This document shows positions 9,597-18,791 of a stretch of 64,000 nucleotides of DNA, one piece after another. The notes below the pieces were generated by a model. The model did not search any database. It saw only the letters and a program-made list of their open reading frames with translations, and had not been told where the DNA came from. The translations under genes and the position numbers were made by a program. The DNA is from Chryseobacterium takakiae (lineage in GTDB: Bacteria; Bacteroidota; Bacteroidia; Flavobacteriales; Weeksellaceae), in assembly GCF_900129385.1 (NCBI RefSeq), contig NZ_FQVO01000010.1:124001-188000 (forward strand). Direction: 5' to 3'. The first letter of the stretch is position 1. Each line of letters opens with the position of its first letter.

Positions 9597-9815
9597 TTAT
9601 TTCTTGGTTAAAATATCAAAAATATCATTCACTAATGTTTCGTAATCCCCTTTTTTGAATTGTTCCTTTGTTTTGGCGAAGGCTTTTTTAAGCTCGCTTT
9701 CGGGATTTTCATCGTCAATGATTTCTGCAGAATCTACACCTTTCAACTGAAGTATAGCGGTTTTAAGGATTTCGATATCTGCATTTTTTTCAATATTAAT
9801 TTTTAAATATTTCAT
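9597..9815 (-). CDS. Small DUF2683-like protein
   Basis: A 72-residue charged protein. The N-terminus MKYLKINIEKNADIEILKTA resembles the DUF2683 group of short antitoxin-like proteins. The helical second half (ELKKAFAKTKEQFKKGDYE) has no membrane segment. It sits 3 bp after the serine hydrolase and 12 bp before the M1 peptidase, so it is translated within this operon. The family name rests on pattern similarity only, and the function is unknown. Confidence 0.75.
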   Translation of the reverse strand: MKYLKINIEKNADIEILKTAILQLKGVDSAEIIDDENPESELKKAFAKTKEQFKKGDYETLVNDIFDILTKK

Positions 9816-9818
9816 TGT

Positions 9819-11138
9819 TTATTCTTTTATGAAAGTTGTTTTCATTCCGCTCTGGATGATATCGAACTGTTTTTTTTCAGGATGAAAATTGATGACGATT
9901 CCTGCCAAATCAAATTTAAAACTTGTTGCAGAAGTTGCGTCTAAGGGAAATGCACTCTGCCCTGTTGCCTGCGCCATCAGTTTTTTATCCTGAATAAAGA
10001 TATTAATTTTCAGAGGGACTCCCGGACTTGCATAATTGCCAATAAATTTCTGAAGATCATCTTCCGGAATACTTATCGTCTGAAAATTAGGGATCTCAAA
10101 ATCTTTTCCGGTTGCAACAGCCATCATTCTTGAAAAAATTTCATCGGAATCCACATCCTGTTGATTGACCGTAAAACTAACTGCTGTTTTAAATTCAGGA
10201 AAATATATCAGTTCTGATCTGAAACCATCAATGGCGCCGTTATGCCCAAATCCTGTATATTTTTCAAATTGAAATTTCACAAGACCATATCCGTAATCAT
10301 CAATAAAATGTTTCATTTTATCAACGTTTTCTTTTGTAATGAGCTTTCCTTGTTCAAGACCAAGAATAAAGGTTAAAAGTTCCCTCGGCGTAGAAACAAT
10401 ATTTCCCGCTCCAATCGGCACGCTCATATCCGTTTCAGGTGCTGCAATATAAATTCCGCCAGAATACTGGTAAGATTTTGCCTGGTTTTTTGAAGTATCA
10501 ATTTTTCCTCCGACGCCTGTTAAAGTGAGTTTTAATGGTTTTGCAATTTTATTTTTAATTAATTCTGCGTACGGCTTTTTATATATTTTTTCAAGAATTA
10601 ACCCCAGTAAAATAAAGTTTGAGTTGCTGTATTCATATTTTGAACCCGGCGCAAAGTCACTTTTATATTTTTTAATGATATTTACCAGGTCATTTCCTGT
10701 GTGAGGCTGGGTATAATATTGTAGAAATTCGGCTTCATCCGTTAAATTATGAATTCCGGTTCTGTGTTGTAATAAATTTTCGATCGTGATTTTATCAGCA
10801 TTAGGAATTTCCGGATAGAAATCCGAAAGCTTTTTGTCTAAAGAAATCTTTTTTTCTTCCACCGCTTTCATCACCAAAACTGCGGTAAACGTTTTGCTTA
10901 TTGAGCCTATACGATATTGCGTATTGACATTGGCTTTCTGGTTTTTTTCTACATCTGCAAATCCGACTACTTTAATGAAAGTAGGATTATTATTTTCTGC
11001 CAATGCAAAACTTCCCATTACTTTATGGTGTACAAACAGAGAATCCAGGTAATTGAACATTTTGTCTTTCACCGTATTTTGGGAAAAAACCATGCCTGAA
11101 ATACCAATTGCTGAAAGGAAAAGCAGCTTTTTAAACAT
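9819..11138 (-). CDS. Beta-lactamase-fold serine hydrolase
   Basis: Class C beta-lactamase/penicillin-binding fold hydrolase with a signal peptide ending near GMVFSQ. The catalytic SxxK is in IGSISKTFTAV, the YxN motif in YEYSNSNF, and the third motif position is HNG in FGHNGAIDGF. A C-terminal extension of about 80 residues (from NYASPGVPLKI) resembles the DUF3471-type tail of Bacteroidota members. Such proteins act on D-amino acid peptides or esters, and antibiotic hydrolysis should not be assumed. First gene of the operon with the DUF2683-like and M1 genes. Confidence 0.9.
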   Translation of the reverse strand: MFKKLLFLSAIGISGMVFSQNTVKDKMFNYLDSLFVHHKVMGSFALAENNNPTFIKVVGFADVEKNQKANVNTQYRIGSISKTFTAVLVMKAVEEKKISLDKKLSDFYPEIPNADKITIENLLQHRTGIHNLTDEAEFLQYYTQPHTGNDLVNIIKKYKSDFAPGSKYEYSNSNFILLGLILEKIYKKPYAELIKNKIAKPLKLTLTGVGGKIDTSKNQAKSYQYSGGIYIAAPETDMSVPIGAGNIVSTPRELLTFILGLEQGKLITKENVDKMKHFIDDYGYGLVKFQFEKYTGFGHNGAIDGFRSELIYFPEFKTAVSFTVNQQDVDSDEIFSRMMAVATGKDFEIPNFQTISIPEDDLQKFIGNYASPGVPLKINIFIQDKKLMAQATGQSAFPLDATSATSFKFDLAGIVINFHPEKKQFDIIQSGMKTTFIKE

Positions 11139-11371
11139 ATCCTGAGATTTAACGGATGAGTTGAAAATTTTGAAAAGATGTTACAAGAAAAGTGAAAAAT
11201 CCAATATTTTGGAGTCCACATTTTACAATATTATTTAAATGGTCCGGGCTTACTTTATGGTAGCTTATTGATTACTTTTTTACAAGAATGGATTTCATGA
11301 AAGTATTTAGAAACATTTTTTTAATGGCATCAATAAGCAATACTAATGGATTTTCATTTTACAAACTTACT

Positions 11372-12823
11372 TTATTTTAACCTGCTTATTTTCCCATTTT
11401 TATAAACAAATATTATTTTGCAATCTTTTTTATTTTCTATATTATAAACATGAATCTTTCCGGGATCAATACCGTTCATTTCACAAAGTATAGGCGCTTC
11501 CCAATTCTTAAAAAAAACCGGTTCCCTGAAAGTAAGATTGGGATTGATTTTAAGCTCATTAAAAATATCATAATCCAAGCCAATTTCTCCTCTTATGATG
11601 TTATTATCATCAATAGCCGTTTTCAATTTACTGAACAATTCATGGTTAAAACGGTTTGCGTAAATCCATGAATTTTTAACACTTATATTTGTGATCATAA
11701 AGAGGGAGGCTGTAATTGCAAAAAAAACAGCAATAATTTTATTCCCAAGATTTAATTTTATTGCCAAAAGAATAGTGGCTGAAATGATAAATATTGTGTG
11801 GAAAAGCCTTATTGTTCCCAAATTCCGGTTATCAAACCCAAAAACAGTTGGAATGTAGGATGAAAAGAGAAAAATACTCATTCCGCAAAAAATAGCAAGT
11901 AAGGAGATGATTCCTAAATTTTTGAAAGACTGCAATTGCTTTTTAAAATCATAGTCAGAAAATATTTTATAGACCAAAGATGTGATGATAAGTATTACAA
12001 TCCATTCGAAAAAATTTAATTTTTTATAGTTCAGAATACTTTTATAAATTCCTGAGAAAATATCATTTAAAAATAATTTAGCGGAATAAAGAAAGATTTG
12101 AATAACTCTTTTAACATCTAAAATTTTGTCTATCTCATCCCGTTGATAAGAATGCAAAAAGATGAAAGGCTGAATGATCTTTCTAAAAATAATAATGGTT
12201 CCTAACGTTATAATAATAAATGTAATTCTTTTTTTATTTTTTTTAATGAAAAACAAATGAAGAAATATAAGAGGAAGAAAAATCTCGTAATTCAAAACCG
12301 AAGCTATAAAAAGTAATGAACTGAGAAATATATTTTTATGAAAATATAATATATAAATACTCAAACAAAAAAATATAGTAGCCAGATTTGAATTGAGCAT
12401 AATTGCAGAAAACTGAATGCTTGTACCGATCATTGAACATGCATAAAGCAAAGTAATAAGGCTTGCCAATTGTACGGTCAATATTTTCTGCGCCACTTCA
12501 TAAATCACTAACAATGAAAGCGGAAAGAAAAATAATCCCAGCCAATAAACAAATTCATTATATTGGGAGATAAACATTACTGTTGCCGTAACAAATCCTG
12601 ACACCGGTCTTGCAGCCATTGTAGAAGAATCGAGGAAAGAACAGATAAAGCTGAAATAAGATTGGGAAATAAACCTGTACTCATACGCCATAGCTAAATC
12701 ATCAGCAAGTAATATTTTTTCATAACAAACTGATAAACTGATGTAAAGTACATAAATAATTATTGAAATATTCAGAAAGAGCTGATCTCTTTCAATATTT
12801 TTTTTCATACTGTTTTTTTCCAA
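11372..12823 (-). CDS. Polytopic membrane protein, glycosyltransferase-like
   Basis: A 483-residue protein with roughly ten hydrophobic helices and a C-terminal soluble part (about residues 395-483) ending in a basic tail. The N-terminal loop LADDLAMAYEYRF, with paired acidic residues after the first helix, recalls the GT-C glycosyltransferase loop, but I cannot assign a family. It is very rich in Phe, Ile and Lys, and more AT-rich than its neighbours. Start at residue 1 or at the internal Met6. It stands alone on the minus strand. A function in surface glycan or lipid modification is only a guess. Confidence 0.7.
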   Translation of the reverse strand: MEKNSMKKNIERDQLFLNISIIIYVLYISLSVCYEKILLADDLAMAYEYRFISQSYFSFICSFLDSSTMAARPVSGFVTATVMFISQYNEFVYWLGLFFFPLSLLVIYEVAQKILTVQLASLITLLYACSMIGTSIQFSAIMLNSNLATIFFCLSIYILYFHKNIFLSSLLFIASVLNYEIFLPLIFLHLFFIKKNKKRITFIIITLGTIIIFRKIIQPFIFLHSYQRDEIDKILDVKRVIQIFLYSAKLFLNDIFSGIYKSILNYKKLNFFEWIVILIITSLVYKIFSDYDFKKQLQSFKNLGIISLLAIFCGMSIFLFSSYIPTVFGFDNRNLGTIRLFHTIFIISATILLAIKLNLGNKIIAVFFAITASLFMITNISVKNSWIYANRFNHELFSKLKTAIDDNNIIRGEIGLDYDIFNELKINPNLTFREPVFFKNWEAPILCEMNGIDPGKIHVYNIENKKDCKIIFVYKNGKISRLK

Positions 12824-12893
12824 AATTTGTGTAATAAAATTATGTCAAAAATAATGGAATTAAAACAAAAATAAAAGTATTTTAGAAATAATA

Positions 12894-13688
12894 TTAAATC
12901 GCCACAGGAGCTTTTATTCCCGGATGCGGATCATAATTTTCCAGCGTAAAATCTTCAAAATCAAAATCAAACAAATCTTTAATTTCCGGATTGAGCTTCA
13001 TGGTCGGAAGCGCCCGCGGTTCTCTGGAAAGCTGCTTTTTCACCTGTTCAAAATGGTTGTTATAAATATGAACATCTCCGAAAGTATGCACATAATCTCC
13101 TACTTCAAGATCACAAACCTGTGCTACCATCATCAGCAGCAAAGCATAACTTGCAATATTAAAGGGAACTCCCAGAAACACATCGGCACTTCTTTGGTAG
13201 AGCTGCAATGATAATTTTCCATCCGCTACATAAAACTGGAATAAAGCATGGCATGGAGCCAAAGCCATATTGGGGATTTCGGCCACGTTCCATGCAGAAA
13301 CGATCAGCCTTCTGGAATCCGGGTTCTTTTTAATCTGGTCAACTACGTCCGTAATCTGATCAATCACTTTACCGTCCGCGCCGTTCCAGCTTCTCCACTG
13401 CGCTCCGTAAACAGGTCCGAGATCGCCGTTTTCATCAGCCCATTCATCCCAGATGGAAACACCATTATCTTTAAGGTATTTAATATTGGTATCGCCTTTG
13501 AGAAACCAGAGCAATTCATAAATTATTGATTTCAGATGCACTTTTTTGGTGGTTACCAACGGAAAACCTTTTGAGAGATCATATCTCAGCTGATACCCGA
13601 AAACACTTCTGGTGCCGGTTCCGGTTCTGTCGGTTTTATCTGTTCCGTTATCTAAAATATGCTGTAAAAGGGCTAAATAGTTCTGCAT
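12894..13688 (-). CDS. thyA: Thymidylate synthase
   Basis: Converts dUMP to dTMP with methylene-tetrahydrofolate. The start [12 protein letters not shown] at 13688 gives 264 residues, the same as the classical enzyme. A longer frame to 13787 would run through an upstream terminator and is rejected. Visible motifs are DRTGTGT with the dUMP-binding arginine (residues 20-26), the catalytic cysteine in [24 protein letters not shown], and HIYNNH. The C-terminal end KAPVAI is the conserved closing tail. Confidence 0.97.
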   Translation of the reverse strand: MQNYLALLQHILDNGTDKTDRTGTGTRSVFGYQLRYDLSKGFPLVTTKKVHLKSIIYELLWFLKGDTNIKYLKDNGVSIWDEWADENGDLGPVYGAQWRSWNGADGKVIDQITDVVDQIKKNPDSRRLIVSAWNVAEIPNMALAPCHALFQFYVADGKLSLQLYQRSADVFLGVPFNIASYALLLMMVAQVCDLEVGDYVHTFGDVHIYNNHFEQVKKQLSREPRALPTMKLNPEIKDLFDFDFEDFTLENYDPHPGIKAPVAI

Positions 13689-13739
13689 CTGAAAAAAGAT
13701 TTTAAGGCTCAAATTTAAAGAAAGTATTCCGAAATTATA

Positions 13740-13770
13740 TGAAAAAAGCATCCATTTTGATGGACGCTTT
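13740..13770 (-). terminator. Terminator after SDR gene
   Basis: Stem 13745-13754 with 13761-13770, one G-U pair on the minus strand and a following T run, between the SDR stop codon and the thyA start. Confidence 0.7.
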
Positions 13771-13793
13771 CTATTGTTGAAAATCAAATTTTA

Positions 13794-14543
13794 TTAAATC
13801 GCCGTGTAACCGCCGTCTACAAGATAATAAGCTCCCGTCATGAAAGATGATTTTTCTGAGCTTAGGAATAAAACGAGTTCGGCTACTTCTTCCGGTTTTC
13901 CCAGTCTTCCCATTGGATGTTTTGCAATAAGGGCATCCTTCATCTCACCACTTGCACTTTCCAGAAGGGGTGTTTCAATATAGGCCGGTCCTACTGCATT
14001 GCAACGGATGTTTTTCTGCCCATATTCTGCACCGATATTTTTGGTAAGTCCCACCACTGCATGTTTTGCAGCAGTATAAGCTGATGAAAGCGGTGCCGCA
14101 ACCGTACCATGAATAGACGCCATATTTACAATAACACCTCCTCCATTTTTTACCATCTGTTCCAGCTCATATTTGCAACCATAGAAAACACCGTCCAGAT
14201 TTATACTTAATACCTTTCTCCAACTCTCAAGGCTGTAATCACCCGTTAATGCCTGTTCGCCACCAATTCCTGCATTATTGCATGCGATGTCCAGTCTTCC
14301 GTAAATTTCCACGGTTTTCTTTACCATCGCCTCTACTTCTTCGGGTTTTGAAGTATCTGCTTTTACGAAAGACGCTTCCCCGCCATTGGCTTTAATATCT
14401 TCTACGACCTTGTTACCATGTTCTTCATTAATATCAGATACAATAACTTTGGCTCCTTCCCTTGCATACGAATGAGCAACAGCCAATCCAATTCCGGATC
14501 CTGCTCCTGTTACAAGTGCTACTTTGTTGTCTAAAATTCCCAT
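13794..14543 (-). CDS. SDR family oxidoreductase (glucose 1-dehydrogenase-like)
   Basis: Classical short-chain dehydrogenase of 249 residues. It shows TGAGSGIG (residues 13-20) for NAD(P) binding, NNAGIGG, the catalytic serine in VNMASIHG, and YTAAK (Tyr-x-x-x-Lys). The end LVDGGYTAI is typical of the subgroup annotated glucose 1-dehydrogenase or BKR-like. The substrate is not predictable. It has its own terminator, and a plain 140-bp spacer separates it from the upstream gene. Confidence 0.92.
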   Translation of the reverse strand: MGILDNKVALVTGAGSGIGLAVAHSYAREGAKVIVSDINEEHGNKVVEDIKANGGEASFVKADTSKPEEVEAMVKKTVEIYGRLDIACNNAGIGGEQALTGDYSLESWRKVLSINLDGVFYGCKYELEQMVKNGGGVIVNMASIHGTVAAPLSSAYTAAKHAVVGLTKNIGAEYGQKNIRCNAVGPAYIETPLLESASGEMKDALIAKHPMGRLGKPEEVAELVLFLSSEKSSFMTGAYYLVDGGYTAI

Positions 14544-14680
14544 ATTGATTTTTATTAAGTTGTGATAATTGATACCACAATTTACAACAAAATTCCATCG
14601 TTGCTTCCAAAGTAAGCAATAAAGTTTTCTTAAATTATGGTTAAATAGTTAGTTTACGGACCAAAATCACTACCCGACAT

Positions 14681-15133
14681 TTACCAGATTTGCCTAATAG
14701 TGTGAGTAATGCTGTTAAGCGAAAAACTTTGTCCGTTACTTAGTCCTGCCATTGATTTCGCTAATGGTGATTCTCCTGAAACCGTCATTACCTTACGGTT
14801 ATCACAGACTATTTCTCCCACGGAAGCAATAATATAAAACAACCCTTTTTCAGTCTCAACCAAAGCCCCGTTTTGTACCCTTGAGCAAGATTCTAAGTTT
14901 ACTTTTTGGAGTAGCGCCTGCTGATTCAGGGCTTCATTTAACTGTCTTTGGAGGTTATTAATTTCCTGCTGGAGCATTTCTCTACCGGTTTCATATTTGT
15001 CGCCCATTGAACTTTTGGTATCACTGTTTGAAGCACGGGTATCTTCGATCAGTTTCTCAAATTTCTGAATTTTTTCTGTAAGTTTAGCCTTTACCGCTTC
15101 CAATAACTTTGATTTATCCATAACTGAATTCAT
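14681..15133 (-). CDS. GreA/GreB-like coiled-coil protein
   Basis: A 150-residue protein with the layout of transcription factor GreA: an N-terminal antiparallel coiled coil (about residues 5-75) and a C-terminal FKBP-like half ending SPLAKSMAGLSNGQSF, close to the GreA ending in which SPLG..LLG is conserved. The acidic tip motif is not obviously present (the tip reads ASNSDTKSSMGDKYETGREM), so RNA-cleavage stimulation is uncertain. Proteins like this are often labelled 3-oxoacyl-ACP synthase in databases, which nothing here supports. Met5 is an alternative start. Confidence 0.78.
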   Translation of the reverse strand: MNSVMDKSKLLEAVKAKLTEKIQKFEKLIEDTRASNSDTKSSMGDKYETGREMLQQEINNLQRQLNEALNQQALLQKVNLESCSRVQNGALVETEKGLFYIIASVGEIVCDNRKVMTVSGESPLAKSMAGLSNGQSFSLNSITHTIRQIW

Positions 15134-15286
15134 ATCACATAATCATTTCAAATGTATTAATAATTAATTGTAATATTCAACGCATTTTTTTCCGGTAAAC
15201 TTACTTTTGTTTAGCACACCTGCTGCTCTTTGAAATACAGATATTTAACATAAAAATATTTTTACCATAAGTATTTGAAAATTTTC

Positions 15287-15294
15287 TAAATTTG
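15287..15294 (+). promoter_or_regulatory. -7-like element of secreted-protein gene
   Basis: TAAATTTG matches TAnnTTTG about 79 bp before the start codon at 15373. The -33 TTTG is not at the expected spacing. Confidence 0.35.
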
Positions 15295-15372
15295 AAAATA
15301 TTTCTAAATTTTTAATAAATAATCAATATAAAAGGCAACATCATTTAAGCCTGTTAATTTTAATAAAACACT

Positions 15373-16914
15373 ATGAAAAAAAAATTAATTATTATAATAT
15401 TAGCTACTTTTTCACATATAATTTTAGCTCAGGTAGGGATCAATACACAAACACCACACACATCTTCCTTATTAGATCTTAATTCAGATACAAAAGGACT
15501 TCTTTTACCAAGAATTAGCACTGCTGCTGCAAATAACCTCTCCAATACGGCAAGTGAGGGGCTTGTTGTTTTTGATAAAGATAAAAAGGCTTTTATTGGA
15601 TGGGACGGGACAAAATGGCAAAACCTGGGTTATGAAGAAATTAATACCGTTCCTTCTGCAACCAATGTAACGATCAGCGGAAATTATACTATAGGTTCTG
15701 TACTAACAGGAAATTATACATTTTCTGATGCGGAAAGTAATCCTGATAATGCGTCTGCTTTAATTTGGAAAAGAGCAGACGATGCATTAGGAACCAATAT
15801 TGCAGCAATTGTTTCTGCTACTGCACAAAATTATATCACCGGCGCTGCAGACCTGAATAAATTTATCCAATTTTGTGTAACTCCGGGATCTTTAGCTGGT
15901 GCTTCCCCTGGTCTGCAAAAATGTTCAGCCTGGGGTGGCCCTGTTGGTGCAAATCAGGCTCCTGTTGCCACTGGTGTAACAATTTCAGGAAATGCAATAC
16001 AAGGCCAAACTCTTACAGGAAGCTACACTTATAATGATGCCGAAGGAAATACACAGGGGACTTCTACCTTCAGATGGACACGTTCTGATAATGCATCAGG
16101 AGCTAATGAAACCACAATTTCAGGGGCAAATGGAATTACATATACTGTAGGCTCCGGTGATGTTGGAAAATATATTAAATTCTATGTCACTCCTATTGCT
16201 ACATCAGGCACAATAACGGGTGCAGAAACAGGTTCTGCCTTTAAAGGGCCTGTCGTGAATCTGATAACAGGTACTATTTTTTCACAGGGATTTGAAACTG
16301 GTGATGTTGTAAATTATACAACTTCCGGATTTTTTCCAGGAGGTTTGAACTTTACTTCAGGTACTACAGCAGCAAGCGGAGATGTTCCGGCTTCGTCCCC
16401 ATTATTTTCAACCGGCTCAAGAGGATACGGATACTCTAACCCGACGACCGGTACAGTGACAAATACCTATGTTGAATTTAACACCGTAGATGCCTCAAGT
16501 TATACCAATAATATCACCTTCAGCTTTGATGTAGCAGCTTTTTCTATTGGAAGTTCAGCAAACGGAATGGAAAGCAGTGATCTTGTGTCGTTGGAGATAA
16601 GTACTGACGGCGGAGCAACGTATGCTACCAAACTTACACTACTTGGAGGAAATTCTTCAACTGGCTCAAATGTAAGATGGGCATTTTCAGGTACAGGTAC
16701 TGCAACCAATAGTTATTCTTCAGCCAATCTTAATGTAACATCGCCTAATACGTCTAATCCTTCAGGAATTACTGTTACAGGAAGTCAGGCGATTACAAAA
16801 TTATCCGTAACAGGAATTCCCAATTCCAGCCAGCTTCGTATAAGAATTGGTTTGAGGAACAATGTTTCTTCTGAACTTTGGGTTATTGATAATGTACAAC
16901 TGACAGCCTTATAG
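15373..16914 (+). CDS. Secreted protein with two Ig-like repeats
   Basis: A 513-residue exported protein. The signal peptide ends near HIILAQ, followed by the flavobacterial VGINTQTP...LLDLNS...KGLLLPR leader. Two repeats of about 95 residues follow (about 95-190 and 195-295), each with VTISGN, TGNYTF/TGSYTY, DAE and KFIQF/KYIKF. They look like Ig-like or cadherin-like modules. The C-terminal region (300-513) is a beta-rich domain ending ELWVIDNVQLTAL. No T9SS tail is visible, so its surface attachment is unclear. Confidence 0.85.
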   Translation: MKKKLIIIILATFSHIILAQVGINTQTPHTSSLLDLNSDTKGLLLPRISTAAANNLSNTASEGLVVFDKDKKAFIGWDGTKWQNLGYEEINTVPSATNVTISGNYTIGSVLTGNYTFSDAESNPDNASALIWKRADDALGTNIAAIVSATAQNYITGAADLNKFIQFCVTPGSLAGASPGLQKCSAWGGPVGANQAPVATGVTISGNAIQGQTLTGSYTYNDAEGNTQGTSTFRWTRSDNASGANETTISGANGITYTVGSGDVGKYIKFYVTPIATSGTITGAETGSAFKGPVVNLITGTIFSQGFETGDVVNYTTSGFFPGGLNFTSGTTAASGDVPASSPLFSTGSRGYGYSNPTTGTVTNTYVEFNTVDASSYTNNITFSFDVAAFSIGSSANGMESSDLVSLEISTDGGATYATKLTLLGGNSSTGSNVRWAFSGTGTATNSYSSANLNVTSPNTSNPSGITVTGSQAITKLSVTGIPNSSQLRIRIGLRNNVSSELWVIDNVQLTAL

Positions 16915-16934
16915 ATAAGAAAATCATTTTTACA

Positions 16935-16966
16935 AAAAATCTCCGCCTGGTCTGGCGGAGATTTTT
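16935..16966. terminator. Bidirectional terminator
   Basis: Perfect 13-bp stem (16935-16947 with 16954-16966) with A run and T run on both sides, placed between convergent genes. Confidence 0.85.
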
Positions 16967-16973
16967 GTATGAA

Positions 16974-18323
16974 TTATTTCTCAAAAACAGCATAATCGCC
17001 GGGTTGGAAATTAAAGTGCTTTCCTTCCTTGAAATTTCTGTTCATTTTGGTGAAAGCATTTTTGAATGTTCCTGATAAATGCTCATCTTCAATAGTGAAA
17101 TCAACAGGATCTTTTGACATATTTAAAACAACCAAAACTTCGTGATTGCTATTTTTTCTTAGGTATGCAAAAATTTTATCATTAGCAGACGTATTCAGGA
17201 GATAGGTTCCGACATTCGGGTCTCCGCCTCTTAAAGCCGGATTTGATGATTTAAGGTTTAACAACACTTTATAGAACTCTGCCATCTGATAATTATTAGT
17301 CCATTCTATAGGATCTTTTTCAAAGAATTCCAGTCTTTTCATATTGGGTAATTCCTGTCCGGAATACAGCAAAGGAATACCGTTCCATGTTGCAGAGAAT
17401 ACTGCCATTGGCTTGGTGATCACTCCATATTTTTCATATTCGGTGCCGTTCCATGAGTTTTCGTCGTGATTGCTGGTAAACCAGGCTCTCATAGAGCCGT
17501 CTCCTATATTAGAATATTGTATAAGAAGATCTTTCAATTCCTGAATGGGAAGATTTTTCTTATAATAGTCTTCGGATTTGTGCATCCATTTCCATGAGTA
17601 ACTTGCATCAAAGACTTTTCCGTATTCCGGATTTTCGAGTTCATCATACTCTCCGATCCAGAAGAGCGGCTTTATTTTTTCCACTTCCGGACGCGCCTGC
17701 TGCCAGAAGTCTACTTCCACCCATGAAGCAAGATCACAACGGAAACCGTCAATATCAGTTTCACGGATCCAGAATTTCATGGCATCAATCATAGCGAGCC
17801 GCATTTCCTGATTTTTGTAATCAAGTTCGATAATATCGTCCATTCCTGATGCGCGGTGAAAGCTTCCATCGGGATCTTTCAGGTAGAATTCAGGATGTGT
17901 TTTTGTCCATACATGATCCCATCCGGTATGATTGGCAACCCAGTCCATGATTACTTTAAATCCGAGGCGGTGCGCTTCGTTTACCATATGTTTGAAATCA
18001 TCCATGGTTCCGAATTCCGGATTGATGGAGGTATAATCTGCCGCTGCATACTGACTTCCCAGACTGCCTTTTTTATTTTGCTGTGCAATGGGAGTAACCG
18101 GCATAAACCACAGGGTTTTAACACCCATTGACTTCAGTCTCGGCATTTCCTTTTCAAAGGCCCTGAAGGTTCCTTCTTTGGTATATTGTCTTAAGTTTAC
18201 TTCATAAATATTGGTGGTGTGTTTCCATTCTTTAGGCTGTTCCGTCATTTTTCTTGTTGTATTTTGAGTGGCGCAGGAAACGATTCCCAAGCCAATTATC
18301 GCTAATAGAATTAATTTTTTCAT
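16974..18323 (-). CDS. GH13 alpha-amylase family lipoprotein
   Basis: Glycoside hydrolase family 13 enzyme acting on alpha-glucans. The start MKKLILLAIIGLG at 18323 gives 449 residues with a lipoprotein signal (lipobox near IVSCATQ). A longer frame to 18401 only adds an unlikely extension. GH13 regions visible: DWVANHTGWDH (region I), GFRCDLASWV with the nucleophile Asp, FWIGEYDELE with the acid/base Glu, and TSNHDENSW with the transition-state Asp. It is probably anchored in the envelope for starch or maltodextrin use. No sus-like transporter is adjacent. Confidence 0.92.
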   Translation of the reverse strand: MKKLILLAIIGLGIVSCATQNTTRKMTEQPKEWKHTTNIYEVNLRQYTKEGTFRAFEKEMPRLKSMGVKTLWFMPVTPIAQQNKKGSLGSQYAAADYTSINPEFGTMDDFKHMVNEAHRLGFKVIMDWVANHTGWDHVWTKTHPEFYLKDPDGSFHRASGMDDIIELDYKNQEMRLAMIDAMKFWIRETDIDGFRCDLASWVEVDFWQQARPEVEKIKPLFWIGEYDELENPEYGKVFDASYSWKWMHKSEDYYKKNLPIQELKDLLIQYSNIGDGSMRAWFTSNHDENSWNGTEYEKYGVITKPMAVFSATWNGIPLLYSGQELPNMKRLEFFEKDPIEWTNNYQMAEFYKVLLNLKSSNPALRGGDPNVGTYLLNTSANDKIFAYLRKNSNHEVLVVLNMSKDPVDFTIEDEHLSGTFKNAFTKMNRNFKEGKHFNFQPGDYAVFEK

Positions 18324-18478
18324 TATTTCTCTTTTAACAAAAATAACAATTGTGATTGGAATAAGAGAATTGTGGATGTCTAATTTTTGAATGCGGAACA
18401 TTTCACTTTCCCGCTCAGCTTATTACCATCGTGTTTTATTGATTTTTGATCGTGCTGATTTCTTTATGTCAAATACCA
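18324..18478. other. Non-coding spacer upstream of GH13 gene
   Basis: AT-rich spacer between the GH13 start and the dispersed repeat. No convincing gene or promoter element was found. Together with the repeat it makes the 467-bp gene-free stretch here. Confidence 0.4.
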
Positions 18479-18680
18479 TAGCCCTGATCGCAGCTTTGTC
18501 TGAGCTCATTTTTGTTATCGGGCGGCGCGGCTCCGCCGCGCCGCCCGATAACAAAAATAGCGAGTGCGGAGAGCAGGAAAAAGCTCCAAATACATAATAT
18601 TGCTTTTCGATAAAATCAAATTGCTCCTTAAAAATCCATAAACAGTTACAATCCGACAAAGTCAAAAAGCTTCAAATAAA
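18479..18680. repeat. Dispersed repeat with perfect 23-bp hairpin (copy 1)
   Basis: Begins TAGCCCTGATCGCAGC, then a perfect 23-bp inverted repeat (18509-18531 with 18535-18557, loop TCC), then GCGAGTGCGGAGAGCAGG and AAAAAGCTCCAAATA, TTGCTTTTCGAT, and ends AAAGTCAAAAAGCTTCAAAT. The same framework occurs at 44358-44598 with a different but equally perfect stem, and in part at 36598-36683. Confidence 0.75.
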
Positions 18681-18754
18681 TGATCCCGCAAATAGTCAAG
18701 TACCTTTATGTAAAAAGAATATCATAAAATTCACCAAAATTGGCCAATAAAAAA

Positions 18755-18773
18755 GGCCCTGAATTTCAGAGCC
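18755..18773 (-). terminator. Terminator after pRiA4b-like gene
   Basis: Stem GGC-CTGA with TCAG-GCC (18755-18773), one mismatch, followed by TTTTTT on the minus strand, 18 bp past the stop codon. Confidence 0.65.
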
Positions 18774-18791
18774 GTATGTTTATATCTTTAA

